From CAIXLI01 sp964587125 (GTDB lineage Bacteria > Pseudomonadota > Alphaproteobacteria > UBA9219), in the NCBI GenBank assembly GCA_964587125.1, contig CAZPKC010000012.1, positions 8,729 to 72,728 of the forward strand: a stretch of 64,000 bases of DNA, in the 5' to 3' direction. The position numbers and the translations under genes were made by a program. Position 1 is the stretch's first letter, and each line of letters begins with the position of its first letter. Shown here piece after piece: positions 43,897 to 53,962 of this stretch. Below the pieces are notes generated by a model. It worked only from the letters and a program-made list of their open reading frames with translations, ran no database searches and was not told the DNA's origin.

Positions 43897-44589
43897 TTAC
43901 GGGAAAGCCGGGCTACCGCATGGGGCGAGGGGCGCCGAACCAACCACGTGTGAGGAGCCGCTGCCAACATAACTACAGTACCAGTTGCCCTTTAAACAAG
44001 CTACAGACAGCGAAATGGTTGAATAAACAGTACCGCACCCACACGTCGTGCCGCCACAGGGCACCCACCCCCAATAAGTAACATACGAATTGGCATAGTA
44101 ATAACCATTAGGTTGCGCGCCAGGGTTAAAAGAAGTTCCACCGCTCGTGTACCAACCGCAACCCATGCCAGTTGTATAGGGAGTATAAGCCGCAGGTACT
44201 GAAAAAGCTTGCGCGGGGCAGCCTGTTCCTCCTGCGGGTACGCACGTCGCCACTCCGTTAGTAATGTTTGAAATCACATCTCCGGCCGGGCAAACGATGC
44301 TGCTGTTGTTCGACATCGCCTTCCATTCCTGACCGGCTGTCGGACCGGATGTCGGACAGTTGGGATCGCTCGTCGCGCTATAGGTGCAGGCGAGGCAAGC
44401 TAAGATATTCTTGTTGTCGCCATCTATCTTGGTTTCGCCAATCGTGCCGCAAGACTGGCCCAGACAAATTGTCGGTTGCGGTACTGAAGGAGGGTCTGCC
44501 GCCGCAGGAACGCATTGCGCATGTGCCTGTTGCAAAGGGATTGCCGCAAAAACCAACGCACAGAAACCGAGAAAAGCTATGGCACGCAT
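43897..44589 (-). CDS. secreted Cys-rich protein B (tandem family)
   Basis: A 230-residue paralogue with a signal peptide (MRAIAFLGFCALVFAA...), motif CGTIGETKIDGDNKNILACL, the shared EWKAMSNNSSIVCPAG block and a Gly/Tyr/Cys-rich C-terminus (CGWYTSGG, PCGGTTCGCG). GGAGG precedes two adjacent ATGs; I use the second, whose spacing matches gene A. A 47-bp stretch (44288-44334) is identical to 43572-43618 in gene A, pointing to recent duplication or gene conversion. Confidence 0.65.
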   Translation of the reverse strand: MRAIAFLGFCALVFAAIPLQQAHAQCVPAAADPPSVPQPTICLGQSCGTIGETKIDGDNKNILACLACTYSATSDPNCPTSGPTAGQEWKAMSNNSSIVCPAGDVISNITNGVATCVPAGGTGCPAQAFSVPAAYTPYTTGMGCGWYTSGGTSFNPGAQPNGYYYANSYVTYWGWVPCGGTTCGCGTVYSTISLSVACLKGNWYCSYVGSGSSHVVGSAPLAPCGSPAFP

Positions 44590-44638
44590 CATCGAACCTC
44601 CGATGGAGAAGTCAAAAAATACCGACGGACGCTTGCTG

Positions 44639-44857
44639 TTATTTCCATATAAAACCGCTTGTACAGTTAGCCGTAGGACAAAGGCACACAACGATGTTTT
44701 TCTGATCGCTGTCCATCTTGGTTTCACCCAACGTGGCGCAAGACTGGCTTATGCAGGGCTGACCGCCGGGAGTCGGGGTGCAAGCGGCATCCTGCGCCTG
44801 TGCAGGATGCGACGCAAAGGCCATGGCACAGAAAACTAAGAAAACTAAAGCGCGCAT
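44639..44857 (-). CDS. secreted Cys-rich protein C (short member)
   Basis: A 72-residue paralogue: signal peptide (MRALVFLVFCAMAFASHPAQA), then CATLGETKMDSDQKNIVVCL and CPTANCTSGFIWK at the end. It has only the first module of the family, so it may be a minimal form or a truncated copy. The start region lacks a strong ribosome site. Confidence 0.55.
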   Translation of the reverse strand: MRALVFLVFCAMAFASHPAQAQDAACTPTPGGQPCISQSCATLGETKMDSDQKNIVVCLCPTANCTSGFIWK

Positions 44858-44888
44858 GGGCACCCATTTAAAGGGAATTTTGTTTGAA

Positions 44889-45203
44889 TTACTCGCATGT
44901 CGGCACCCAAACCCCACCGACATAAGAGATGCTCGTGATGCCGTTGGGGCAAGTAACCTGACTGGATGTCAGAACATTCATCGTCAGCGGGCTCCACTCC
45001 CAACCGGTCGTGCAGGTTGGATTGTTGGGATTGCCAGTAGTGCAAACAAGGCAAGCCACGATGTTTCTATTGTCGGTGTCTATCTTGGTTATGCCGATTT
45101 GAGCGGCAGTACACGACGTCCCTAGCGAGTTCGCCTTTGCTTGTTGCGCCGGAAGCGCCGCAAAAGCCAACGCGCAGAAACCGATGAAAGCTAACGTGCG
45201 CAT
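44889..45203 (-). CDS. secreted Cys-rich protein D (tandem family)
   Basis: A 104-residue paralogue, first in the array. Signal peptide (MRTLAFIGFCALAFAALPAQQ), then CTAAQIGITKIDTDNRNIVACL, GWEWSPLTMNVL and a last Cys pair. GGGAG stands before the ATG at 45203. The upstream gap to 45.4 kb probably contains the promoter of the array. Confidence 0.6.
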   Translation of the reverse strand: MRTLAFIGFCALAFAALPAQQAKANSLGTSCTAAQIGITKIDTDNRNIVACLVCTTGNPNNPTCTTGWEWSPLTMNVLTSSQVTCPNGITSISYVGGVWVPTCE

Positions 45204-45431
45204 GAAAGACTCCCAGCCTAAAAGGCCTATGCCAAAGACCATTTTAGGAATTTTACCATTCTAAAATTAACCTTCTATTAATTTTCCGGTTTCAACAAGC
45301 TTATATAGTTTTTTGTGCAAAAATAGCCGGTTAGTCGCGACTGCATCCGTTTTTAAGGATTGGTTATCCAATTTGTGTTGGGATGAATGCGCGAACGCTT
45401 CAAGCGAGTCGCGAACAGATCGGGGAACCAA

Positions 45432-45659
45432 ATGTTAACAGAGGCCAAACCACTCTTCAGCCGCAAAACGCCTTCCTTGAACGATCTGGAATTTTACGGG
45501 ATTAAAACGCTTGCTTACATTAAGCCGGTTACCGTAGATGGGCATCTTTATCATTCGATCCACGCGGCTGACGGGACGCCCCTGACCGTTATCGCCGAAC
45601 GCGACGAAGCCTTCGCTCTCGTGCGCCAAAACGAGATGGAACCGGCGAGCGTGCATTAA
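45432..45659 (+). CDS. DUF1150 family protein
   Basis: A 75-residue cytoplasmic protein with the family features: FYGIKTLAYIKPV, HSIHAADGTPLTVIAERDEA and the SVH end. This small family is typical of alphaproteobacteria and has no known activity. I chose the ATG at 45432 because of GGGGA upstream. It precedes the efflux genes by 110 bases and may or may not share their transcript. Confidence 0.8.
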   Translation: MLTEAKPLFSRKTPSLNDLEFYGIKTLAYIKPVTVDGHLYHSIHAADGTPLTVIAERDEAFALVRQNEMEPASVH

Positions 45660-45768
45660 AACGACTCCCTTCCCGCCCCAATAACGCCCTATTTTGGAGC
45701 AAGATCGTTTGCTGGTTCTCGGCAAAAGGGCTTGCTATAACCGCTGACGACTCCTTCCTAGGTCGATT

Positions 45769-48700
45769 ATGAATCCATCTCGTCTTTTTATCGAACGTCC
45801 GGTAGCGACTTCTTTGTTGATGGTCGCTATTCTTCTGGCCGGATTTGTCGCCTTCCGCTTTTTGCCCTTGTCGGCTTTGCCGCAGGTCGATTACCCGACG
45901 ATTCAGGTGCAGACTTTTTATCCCGGCGCAAGCCCGGAAGTCATGACCTCCGCCGTTACAGCGCCCTTGGAACGGCAATTCGGACAAATGCCCGGGCTTA
46001 CCCAAATGTCGTCGGTCAGCTCGGCGGGCGCTTCCGTTTTGACTCTGCAATTCGACTTAAGCCTGAACCTCGATATCGCCGAGCAGGAAGTGCAGGCTGC
46101 GATCAACGCGGCGGGGAATTTATTGCCGTCCGATCTTCCGGCTCCCCCTATCTACGCCAAGGTCAATCCCGCCGATGCGCCGGTTCTGACGCTCGCGGTC
46201 ACGTCGAAAACATTGCCCCTGACCCAAGTCGAGGATTTGACCGACACGCGCCTTGCGCAAAAAATTTCGCAGCTTCCCGGCGTCGGGTTGGTTAGCCTGT
46301 CCGGCGGCCAGCGTCCCGCCGTGCGCGTTATCGCCAACATCGAAGCTTTGGCCGCATACAATATGAATATCGACGATCTGCGCACGAGCATCGGCAACGC
46401 CAACACCAACACGCCTAAAGGCAGCTTCGACGGGCCGCAACGCTCGACCACGATCAACGCCAACGACCAGCTTCAAACGGCAGCCGAATACAAAAAAATC
46501 ATCATCGCTTATCAGAACGGCTCTCCGGTGCGCCTAGAAGACGTCGCCTCCGTGACGGATAGCGCGGAAAATACGCAGTTGGGGGCTTGGTCCGGAAAAA
46601 CTCCGGCGATTATCGTCAACATCCAGCGCCAGCCGGGCGCGAACGTCATTCAGGTCGTCGATACGATCCAGAAGCTTTTGCCGAGCCTGAAAAGCGGGAT
46701 GCCCGCCGCCGTCGATGTCGATGTTCTGACCGACCGCACGACGACCATTCGCGCTTCGGTCCACGATGTCGAATTCGAACTGATGTTGTCGGTCGTGCTG
46801 GTCGTCGCCGTCATGTTCGTCTTTTTGCGGAATATTCCGGCGACGATTATCCCCAGCCTTTCGGTTCCCGTTTCGCTCGTCGGCACGTTCGCGATCATGT
46901 ATCTGGCGGGGTTCAGTTTGAACAACCTGTCCCTTATGGCGCTGACGATCGCGACCGGATTTGTCGTCGATGACGCGATCGTGATGATCGAGAATATCTC
47001 GCGCTACATCGAACAGGGCATGAAGCCTTTGGATGCCGCGTTGAAAGGCGCGGGCGAGATCGGGTTCACGATCGTGTCCTTGACCGTTTCGCTGATCGCC
47101 GTTTTGATTCCTCTTTTGTTCATGGGCGACGTTGTGGGGCGCTTGTTCCGCGAATTTGCGATCACTTTGTCCGTGACGATTCTCATTTCGGCGATTGTGT
47201 CCCTGACGCTCGTGCCGATGATGTGCGCGCGCATTCTCAAAACCCACGACCCAGCGAAAGAAAGCCCTTTCTTGAAAGCGACGCAACGCGCTTTCGACAA
47301 TACCATTGCCGCTTACGGACGCGCGTTGACGTGGGTTTTGGATCATCAGAAAATGACGTTGGCGGTGGCGCTCGGCACGCTTGCGTTGACGGCGTTTCTT
47401 TATGTCGTCGTGCCGAAGGGCTTCTTCCCCGTTCAGGATACCGGCATTATTCAGGGCATTTCGGAAGCTCCCCAATCCATTTCCTATAAAGCGATGGCCG
47501 AAAGGCAACAAGCTCTCGCCGACATCATCCTGCAAGACAAGGACGTGGAAAGCCTTTCTTCCTTCATCGGCGTGGACGGCACGAACGTGACGCTGAACAG
47601 CGGACGCATCTTGATTAATCTGAAAGCTCTGGATCAGCGTTCGTCTTCCGTCAGCGATGTTATCCGCCGCCTGAACAAGAAAATCGCCGCCCTTCAGGGC
47701 ATCACGCTTTACATGCAGCCGGTCCAGGATTTGACGATCGACAGCACCGTCAGCCGCACGCAATACCAGTTCATAATGGAAGATTCCGATATCGACGAGC
47801 TTAACGCGTGGGTTCCGAAGCTCGTGTCGAAATTACGCGAGTCTCCGCAGCTGGAAGATGTCGCGGACAATCTGCAGCAGGACGGACTTTCCTATTACGT
47901 CGCCATCGACCGCGACACGGCGGGAAGGCTCGGGATTTCGCTCGCCACGGTCGATAACGCGCTTTACGACGCCTTCGGGCAGCGCATCATTTCGACCATC
48001 TTTACCCAGTCGAACCAGTACCGCGTCATCCTGAACACGCCCGCGACAATGGCGTCTTTGCAATCGATTTACCTGCCCTCGTCGAGCGGCGAGCAGGTTC
48101 CTTTGTCCGCTATAGCCTCAATCAAGGAACAGCATACTTCGTTGCAAATCAACCATTTGGGACAATTTCCTGCCGCGCAGGTTTCATTCAATCTGGCAAA
48201 GGGCGCATCGTTGGGCGGGGCCGTAAACGCCATCGAGGCGGCCGAGCAAGAAATCGGCGTGCCGCAAAGCGTGATGACCAGCTTCCAAGGCTCTGCTCTC
48301 GCGTTCCGCGCCTCGCTCGGCAACGAACTGCTTTTGATTCTCGCCGCGATCGTCACCGTCTATATCGTGCTGGGCGTTTTGTACGAAAGCTACATCCACC
48401 CGATTACTATTATTTCGACGTTGCCTTCGGCGGGCGTCGGCGCGCTTTTGGCGTTGATGCTGGCGGGCAAGGAACTGGACGTCATCGCTATCATCGGCAT
48501 CGTTTTGTTGATCGGCATCGTCAAGAAGAACGCGATCATGATGATCGACTTCGCGCTGGCGGCCGAACGCCTCGAGGGAAAATCCCCGCGCGACGCCATT
48601 TATCAGGCCAGCCTTTTGCGCTTCCGCCCGATCATGATGACGACGATGGCGGCTTTGCTGGCCGCGTTGCCCTTGATGCTGGGCGGGGGCATGGGATCGG

Positions 48701-48846
48701 AATTGCGCCATCCTTTGGGCATTGCCATCGTCGGCGGCCTGATCGTATCGCAGGTCCTGACCTTGTTCACGACGCCGGTCATTTATCTGGCCTTCGACAG
48801 ATTGGCGCAGCGGTGGCGTTCTCCTGACGCGAAAGAAGTCGAATGA
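45769..48846 (+). CDS. RND multidrug efflux permease, MdtB-like
   Basis: A 1025-residue inner-membrane proton-driven pump subunit. The N-terminal helix motif (MNPSRLFIERPVATSLLMVA), PLSALPQVDYPTIQV and twelve helices with two large periplasmic loops are the hallmark of RND pumps. The proton-relay aspartates are in FVVDDAIVMIENI. It resembles the MdtB/MuxB branch that works as a mixed trimer with MdtC. A four-base overlap links it to the second permease. No membrane fusion protein lies on either side. Confidence 0.92.
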   Translation: MNPSRLFIERPVATSLLMVAILLAGFVAFRFLPLSALPQVDYPTIQVQTFYPGASPEVMTSAVTAPLERQFGQMPGLTQMSSVSSAGASVLTLQFDLSLNLDIAEQEVQAAINAAGNLLPSDLPAPPIYAKVNPADAPVLTLAVTSKTLPLTQVEDLTDTRLAQKISQLPGVGLVSLSGGQRPAVRVIANIEALAAYNMNIDDLRTSIGNANTNTPKGSFDGPQRSTTINANDQLQTAAEYKKIIIAYQNGSPVRLEDVASVTDSAENTQLGAWSGKTPAIIVNIQRQPGANVIQVVDTIQKLLPSLKSGMPAAVDVDVLTDRTTTIRASVHDVEFELMLSVVLVVAVMFVFLRNIPATIIPSLSVPVSLVGTFAIMYLAGFSLNNLSLMALTIATGFVVDDAIVMIENISRYIEQGMKPLDAALKGAGEIGFTIVSLTVSLIAVLIPLLFMGDVVGRLFREFAITLSVTILISAIVSLTLVPMMCARILKTHDPAKESPFLKATQRAFDNTIAAYGRALTWVLDHQKMTLAVALGTLALTAFLYVVVPKGFFPVQDTGIIQGISEAPQSISYKAMAERQQALADIILQDKDVESLSSFIGVDGTNVTLNSGRILINLKALDQRSSSVSDVIRRLNKKIAALQGITLYMQPVQDLTIDSTVSRTQYQFIMEDSDIDELNAWVPKLVSKLRESPQLEDVADNLQQDGLSYYVAIDRDTAGRLGISLATVDNALYDAFGQRIISTIFTQSNQYRVILNTPATMASLQSIYLPSSSGEQVPLSAIASIKEQHTSLQINHLGQFPAAQVSFNLAKGASLGGAVNAIEAAEQEIGVPQSVMTSFQGSALAFRASLGNELLLILAAIVTVYIVLGVLYESYIHPITIISTLPSAGVGALLALMLAGKELDVIAIIGIVLLIGIVKKNAIMMIDFALAAERLEGKSPRDAIYQASLLRFRPIMMTTMAALLAALPLMLGGGMGSELRHPLGIAIVGGLIVSQVLTLFTTPVIYLAFDRLAQRWRSPDAKEVE

Positions 48847-51800
48847 GCTTCTCGGCGACATTTATTAAACGCCCCGTGGCGACTTCGCTGTTGACGCTTG
48901 GCGTCGCTTTGGCCGGCGCGGTGGCGTTCTTTCTGCTTCCGGTCGCTCCCCTGCCCCAAGTCGATTTTCCGACCATTATCGTCATGGCCTCGATGCCCGG
49001 CGCAAGTCCCGAAACCATGGCGACCAGCGTGGCGACGCCTTTGGAACGTCATCTGGGGCAAATCGCCGACGTGACCGAAATGACTTCGCAAAGCACGATC
49101 GGCAACGCGCGCGTGACGCTGCAATTCGGCCTCGACCGCGATATTGACGGCGCGGCGCGCGACGTGCAGGCGGCGATCAATGCCGCGCGCGCCGATCTTC
49201 CCGCCAGCCTGAAAACAAATCCCACCTATCGCAAAGTGAATCCCGCCGACGCGCCGATCATGGTTTTGGCGCTGACGTCGGAAACGATGACGATGGGGCA
49301 GATTTACGACGCCGGATCGACCGTTCTCGCTCAAAAATTATCGCAAGTGCAGGGCGTGGGGCAAGTGACGGTCGGCGGCAGCTCTTTGCCCGCCGTGCGC
49401 GTCGAACTTAATCCGCGAGCCTTATTCAAATACGGAATCGGCCTCGAAGACGTGCGCGCCGCCCTTGCCGCCGCCAACGCCAACAGCCCTAAAGGCGCTT
49501 TGGAAGAGCAAGGGCAGCACTTTCAGTTCTACACGAACGATCAGGCCAAGCACGCCGCCGATTACAGCAATTTGGTGATCGCGTGGAACGCAGGCGCGCC
49601 GGTGCGCCTCTCGGACGTGGCCGATGTCAAGGATTCGGTAGAGGATTTGCGCAACCAGGGCCTTTTCAACGGCAAGCCTTCCGTCGCCCTGATTATCACG
49701 AAACAGCCCGGCGCGAACGTCATCGACACCATCGACCGCATCAAGGAAGCCTTACCTCAACTGCGCGCGTCGATCCCAACGGCGATCGATTTGACCGTTG
49801 CGCTCGACCGCACGACGACGATTCGCGCCAGCTTGCGCGACGTCGAACGGTCGATGATGATCTCGACCTTGCTCGTCATTTTCGTGGTGTTTCTTTTCCT
49901 GCGCAACGCGCGCGCCGCGTTGATCCCCAGCATCGCCGTTCCCGTGTCGATGATCGGAACCTTCGGCGTCATGTATCTCTTGAATTACAGCCTCGATAAT
50001 CTGTCGCTGATGGCCATGACGATCGCGACGGGCTTTGTCGTCGACGACGCGATCGTCGTTCTGGAAAACGTCATGCGCCATATCGAGGCGGGAATGCCCC
50101 GCATGAAGGCGGCGGCGCTCGGCGCCAAGGAAGTCGGGTTCACGGTTTTGTCGATGAGCCTGTCCCTGATCGCCGTTTTCACCCCGATTTTGCTGATGGG
50201 CGGCATTGTCGGCCGCCTGTTCCACGAATTCGCGGTCGTTTTGTCCGTGGCCATTCTCGTGTCCCTGGCCGTGTCGCTGTCGACCACGCCCGTGCTTTGC
50301 TCGCGCTGGCTGGGATTGGCGGCCAAGCACGTTCACGCCGGAAAGCGCGAATCTTTCCTGAACAAGATATACGACGCGAGCGAAAACGCCTTCACCCGCC
50401 TGCGCCGCGCCTACGATTTGACGCTGATGCGCGCGCTTCGCCACAAACGCCTTGTGATGCTGATATTGGCCGCGACTTTCGGATTGAACCTTTATCTGTT
50501 CGCCATCGTTCCCAAGGGTTTTTTCCCCCAACAAGACACCGGCGTCATCATGGGCGGCGTGATGGGCGATCAGGACATCTCGTTCCAATCGATGAAAAAG
50601 AAGATGACCGCGTTCGCCGAAATCGTGCAAAAAGACCCCGCGGTGGATACGGTCACGGCTTTTACCGGCGGCGGTTCGACCAATTCCGGTTTTTTCTTCA
50701 TGTCTTTAAAGCCGGCGTCCGAACGCGGCGTTTCCTCGGATGAGGTCATCGCCCGCCTGCGCAGGCCGTTGAACCGCGTTCCCGGAGCCTCGCTGTTTTT
50801 GCAAGCCGCGCAGGATTTGCGCATGGGGGGCAGAGCGGCAAACGCGCAATATCAATATACGCTGCAATCCGACTCCTTAAGCGATCTTCGCGAATGGACG
50901 CCGAAGCTTACGGAAGCGTTGACGCACGATCCGACCGTGAGCGACGTCAATTCGGACCAGCAAGACGCGGGGTACGAAACCGACGTTATCGTCGACCGCG
51001 ATTCCGCCGCAAAACTGGGCTTGAACGCGACGCAAATCGACAACGCTCTTTACGACGCTTTCGGCCAGCGCCAAGTTTCGGTGATTTACAATCCGTTAAA
51101 CCAATATCACGTCGTAATGGAAGTCGCGCCGGAGTTCTGGCAAAGCCCCGAAACGTTGAAAGAGGTTTATATCAGCACGTCGGGCGGAAGCCTGATGGGA
51201 ACGGAAGCGACCAGCTCATCCGAAAGCGCGGCCGCGCGCAATGCCGCGACGAACGCGCTTGCCGCTTCGGGGCACAGCAGCGCTTCGACCGGCGCCGCCG
51301 TCAGCGCATCGGGCGAAACCATGATTCCCTTGTCGGCGGTCAGCTCTTTAGCGAGCAACGCCACGCCGCTTTCGGTCAATCACCAAGGGCATTTCGCCGC
51401 CGCGACGATTTCGTTCAATCTGCCCATCGGCAAGTCTTTGGGCGACGCCACGGAAGCGATCGACAACGCGATGCGCAAAATCGGCGTGCCCCCCAACGTT
51501 CGGGGAAGTTTTCAAGGCACGGCGCAGGTCTTCCAGCAATCGTTGAGCAACGAGCCGATTTTGATCCTCGCGGCGCTTTTGGCGGTCTATATCGTGTTGG
51601 GCATTTTGTATGAAAGCTTGATTCACCCGCTGACTATTCTTTCGACCCTGCCTTCGGCGGGCGTGGGCGCCGTCGCGGCCTTGATGATTTGCCACGCCCA
51701 GTTCGACATCATGGGCATGATCGGAGTCATTCTTTTAATCGGCATCGTCAAGAAAAACGCGATCATGATGATTGATTTCGCCCTGCACGCCCAGCGAACG

Positions 51801-52067
51801 CTGGGGCTTTCCCCGCAACAGGCGATCTACCGCGCCTGCCTTTTGCGCTTCCGCCCGATCATGATGACGACGATGGCGGCGATGTTCGGCGCGATGCCTT
51901 TGGCCATCGGCCTTGGTGAAGGCGCGGAATTGCGCCGCCCCTTGGGCATTTCGATCGTCGGCGGCCTTTTGGTCAGCCAACTGCTGACTTTGTTCACAAC
52001 ACCCGTTATATATCTGTATCTCGACCGCCTGAGCCGGTGGGCAAAAAAGAGAAGGGCTTCCGCATGA
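48843..52067 (+). CDS. RND multidrug efflux permease, MdtC-like
   Basis: A 1074-residue paralogue of the preceding pump, with FIKRPVATSLLTLGV at the start, PLPQVDFPTIIV and the aspartates in FVVDDAIVVLENV. It is about 50 residues longer than usual because of a Ser/Ala-rich insertion (about 780-830, TSSSESAAARNAATNA) in the second periplasmic loop. It starts in the previous stop (ATGA) and overlaps the channel gene by four bases, so all three are one transcript. Confidence 0.92.
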   Translation: MSFSATFIKRPVATSLLTLGVALAGAVAFFLLPVAPLPQVDFPTIIVMASMPGASPETMATSVATPLERHLGQIADVTEMTSQSTIGNARVTLQFGLDRDIDGAARDVQAAINAARADLPASLKTNPTYRKVNPADAPIMVLALTSETMTMGQIYDAGSTVLAQKLSQVQGVGQVTVGGSSLPAVRVELNPRALFKYGIGLEDVRAALAAANANSPKGALEEQGQHFQFYTNDQAKHAADYSNLVIAWNAGAPVRLSDVADVKDSVEDLRNQGLFNGKPSVALIITKQPGANVIDTIDRIKEALPQLRASIPTAIDLTVALDRTTTIRASLRDVERSMMISTLLVIFVVFLFLRNARAALIPSIAVPVSMIGTFGVMYLLNYSLDNLSLMAMTIATGFVVDDAIVVLENVMRHIEAGMPRMKAAALGAKEVGFTVLSMSLSLIAVFTPILLMGGIVGRLFHEFAVVLSVAILVSLAVSLSTTPVLCSRWLGLAAKHVHAGKRESFLNKIYDASENAFTRLRRAYDLTLMRALRHKRLVMLILAATFGLNLYLFAIVPKGFFPQQDTGVIMGGVMGDQDISFQSMKKKMTAFAEIVQKDPAVDTVTAFTGGGSTNSGFFFMSLKPASERGVSSDEVIARLRRPLNRVPGASLFLQAAQDLRMGGRAANAQYQYTLQSDSLSDLREWTPKLTEALTHDPTVSDVNSDQQDAGYETDVIVDRDSAAKLGLNATQIDNALYDAFGQRQVSVIYNPLNQYHVVMEVAPEFWQSPETLKEVYISTSGGSLMGTEATSSSESAAARNAATNALAASGHSSASTGAAVSASGETMIPLSAVSSLASNATPLSVNHQGHFAAATISFNLPIGKSLGDATEAIDNAMRKIGVPPNVRGSFQGTAQVFQQSLSNEPILILAALLAVYIVLGILYESLIHPLTILSTLPSAGVGAVAALMICHAQFDIMGMIGVILLIGIVKKNAIMMIDFALHAQRTLGLSPQQAIYRACLLRFRPIMMTTMAAMFGAMPLAIGLGEGAELRRPLGISIVGGLLVSQLLTLFTTPVIYLYLDRLSRWAKKRRASA

Positions 52068-53464
52068 AGAAAAATCTGGTTTTGCAGTCCTCTTTTCTGT
52101 TGACGCTTGGACTCGCTTCGGCCTGCGCCGTCGGCCCCGATTACGAAAAGCCGCCCGTCGAGACGCCCGCCGCGTTCAAGGAAGCCGGAGAATGGACTCA
52201 GGCCGCGCCGCAAGACGACTTCGATCGCGGCGCGTGGTGGACGATCTATCGAGACCCCGTTCTGAACGCCTTGGAAAGCCAGATCGATATTTCCAATCAA
52301 AATCTGAAACAGGCCGAAGCCTCGTATCGCGCCGCCGTGGCCGCCGCCGACGAAACCCGATCCAGCCTGTTTCCGACAATAACGGCGAATCCCTCGGCCA
52401 CGCGCACCGGCCTTGGAACCCACGCTGCGACCTATACTTACGACCTGTCGGCGGGAGCCACGTGGAATCTCGATGTCTGGGGCAAAATCCGCCGCGAGGT
52501 TGAAAGCGCCGAAGCCAGCGCGGAGGCCAGCGCCGCAGACCTCGCCTCGGCGCGCCTATCGGCGCAGGCGGAATTGGCCACCGATTACTTTGCCCTGCGC
52601 GTGCAGGACGAATTGCAACGCCTGCTCGGCAAAACCGTCGAAGACGATCAGAAAATTCTGGATATTGTCGAGAATCAGTACAGCGCGGGAGTCGCCGCGC
52701 AATCGGACGTTCTTTCGGCGCAAACCGCGCTCGAGAACGACAGCGCCACGGCGACAAATGCAGAAATCAAGCGCACCCAACTGGAACATGCGATTGCCGT
52801 TCTGGTGGGCCAAGCGCCATCGGATTTTACGCTCGCGCCATCGGATAAAATCGACGGCGTGCCGATGATTCCCGCGAAAGTGCCCTCCGTTCTTCTGGAA
52901 CGCCGCCCCGATATCGCCAGCGCCGAACGGCAAATGGCGGCGGCTAACGCGCAGATAGGGGTCGCCGTGGCGGCCTATTATCCCGATATCGCGCTTTCCG
53001 CTTCTTACGGATTCAGCGCCGATATGCTCGGCAATCTGTTCAAGGCCGCCAACACCGTCTGGTCTTTCGGCGTCTCGGGCAGCGAGACTTTGATCGATTT
53101 CGGAGCGCGCGAAGCTGCGAGCGACGAAGCCCGCGCCAATTTCGATGCTTCCGTCGCCGCTTACAGGCAAACGGTTTTGACCGCGTTTCAAAATGTCGAG
53201 GATAATCTTGCGGCGCAGCGCGTTCTCGTGAATCAGGAAAAAGCGCAGACTCTGGCTACAAACGACGCGCGCGGAAACGAAGAAATCTCGGCCAACCAAT
53301 ACAAGGAAGGCATCATTCCCTACAACACATTTCTCACGGCGCAAATCGCGCGACTCAACGGCGAGCAAGCATCGCTTACCGTCCTCGGCAACAGGCTCGC
53401 CGCCAGCGTCTCGCTTATCGAAGCCTTGGGCGGGGGATGGTCTACGGCGCAGTTGCCGAAATAA
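52064..53464 (+). CDS. outer-membrane efflux lipoprotein, NodT/OprM family
   Basis: A 466-residue TolC-fold channel that should export substrates delivered by the two pumps. A lipoprotein signal (LGLASAC) is followed by CAVGPDYEKPPVETP, and two OEP repeats, each with long coiled-coil helices, the second including PSVLLERRPDIASAERQM, a family signature. The ATG overlaps the pump stop and has GAAGGG upstream. It completes an efflux operon apart from the missing adaptor. Confidence 0.92.
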   Translation: MKKNLVLQSSFLLTLGLASACAVGPDYEKPPVETPAAFKEAGEWTQAAPQDDFDRGAWWTIYRDPVLNALESQIDISNQNLKQAEASYRAAVAAADETRSSLFPTITANPSATRTGLGTHAATYTYDLSAGATWNLDVWGKIRREVESAEASAEASAADLASARLSAQAELATDYFALRVQDELQRLLGKTVEDDQKILDIVENQYSAGVAAQSDVLSAQTALENDSATATNAEIKRTQLEHAIAVLVGQAPSDFTLAPSDKIDGVPMIPAKVPSVLLERRPDIASAERQMAAANAQIGVAVAAYYPDIALSASYGFSADMLGNLFKAANTVWSFGVSGSETLIDFGAREAASDEARANFDASVAAYRQTVLTAFQNVEDNLAAQRVLVNQEKAQTLATNDARGNEEISANQYKEGIIPYNTFLTAQIARLNGEQASLTVLGNRLAASVSLIEALGGGWSTAQLPK

Positions 53465-53527
53465 GAGGGTTTTGGTTCTTCTTGAAGTTTAAGAAAAACC
53501 CAGCATACTTTCCTTGGTTTTTAAGAT

Positions 53528-53550
53528 TCGCGCGTGAGGCGCGAGTTTTG
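53528..53550 (+). terminator. possible terminator of the efflux operon
   Basis: TCGCGC-GTGAG-GCGCGA hairpin followed by GTTTTGG about 65 bases after the channel gene. The T-run is short, so it is a weak candidate. Confidence 0.4.
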
Positions 53551-53573
53551 GCTTTCAACGTGCGGAGATTATC

Positions 53574-53939
53574 ATGCGCCTTTCGAAACTTGCCGTCCTC
53601 GGTCTCGCTTTGGTTGCTTTTCCCTCAATGGCCCATGCGGGTGTCAGAATCGTCGCCGGAAGCCACACGTGCGCTCAAAAAGTTCCCTGTCAGGACGACG
53701 GAAATTTTTCCCCCGAGCAATGGGCGTCGGTCGGCAACGCCTGCATCAGGGAAGGCTTCGGACTCTCGAACCCGAACGGCATCATTGACGATAACGCCGG
53801 ACTGGATGGCGCAAACCGCCTGACCACGAAACCCGATTCCGTCGCCAAGGGTCCGGGAGCGTTGCTTTTGCCCGAATGTTCCGACGTGAGCCTGCAAGAC
53901 GGAAGCTGCGTCATTCATTGCGAGCTCGTTCAGCAATAG
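53574..53939 (+). CDS. small secreted Cys-containing protein
   Basis: A 121-residue protein with a clean signal peptide (MRLSKLAVLGLALVAFPSMA, cut near residue 22) and six Cys in the mature part (SHTCAQKVPC, NACIREG, PECSDV, SCVIHCEL) that probably form disulfides in the periplasm or outside. GGAG lies before the ATG. No family is recognised. It is convergent with the pilin-S74 gene. Confidence 0.65.
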   Translation: MRLSKLAVLGLALVAFPSMAHAGVRIVAGSHTCAQKVPCQDDGNFSPEQWASVGNACIREGFGLSNPNGIIDDNAGLDGANRLTTKPDSVAKGPGALLLPECSDVSLQDGSCVIHCELVQQ

Positions 53940-53962
53940 CTTCGGCGACGCCGGACGGCGAG

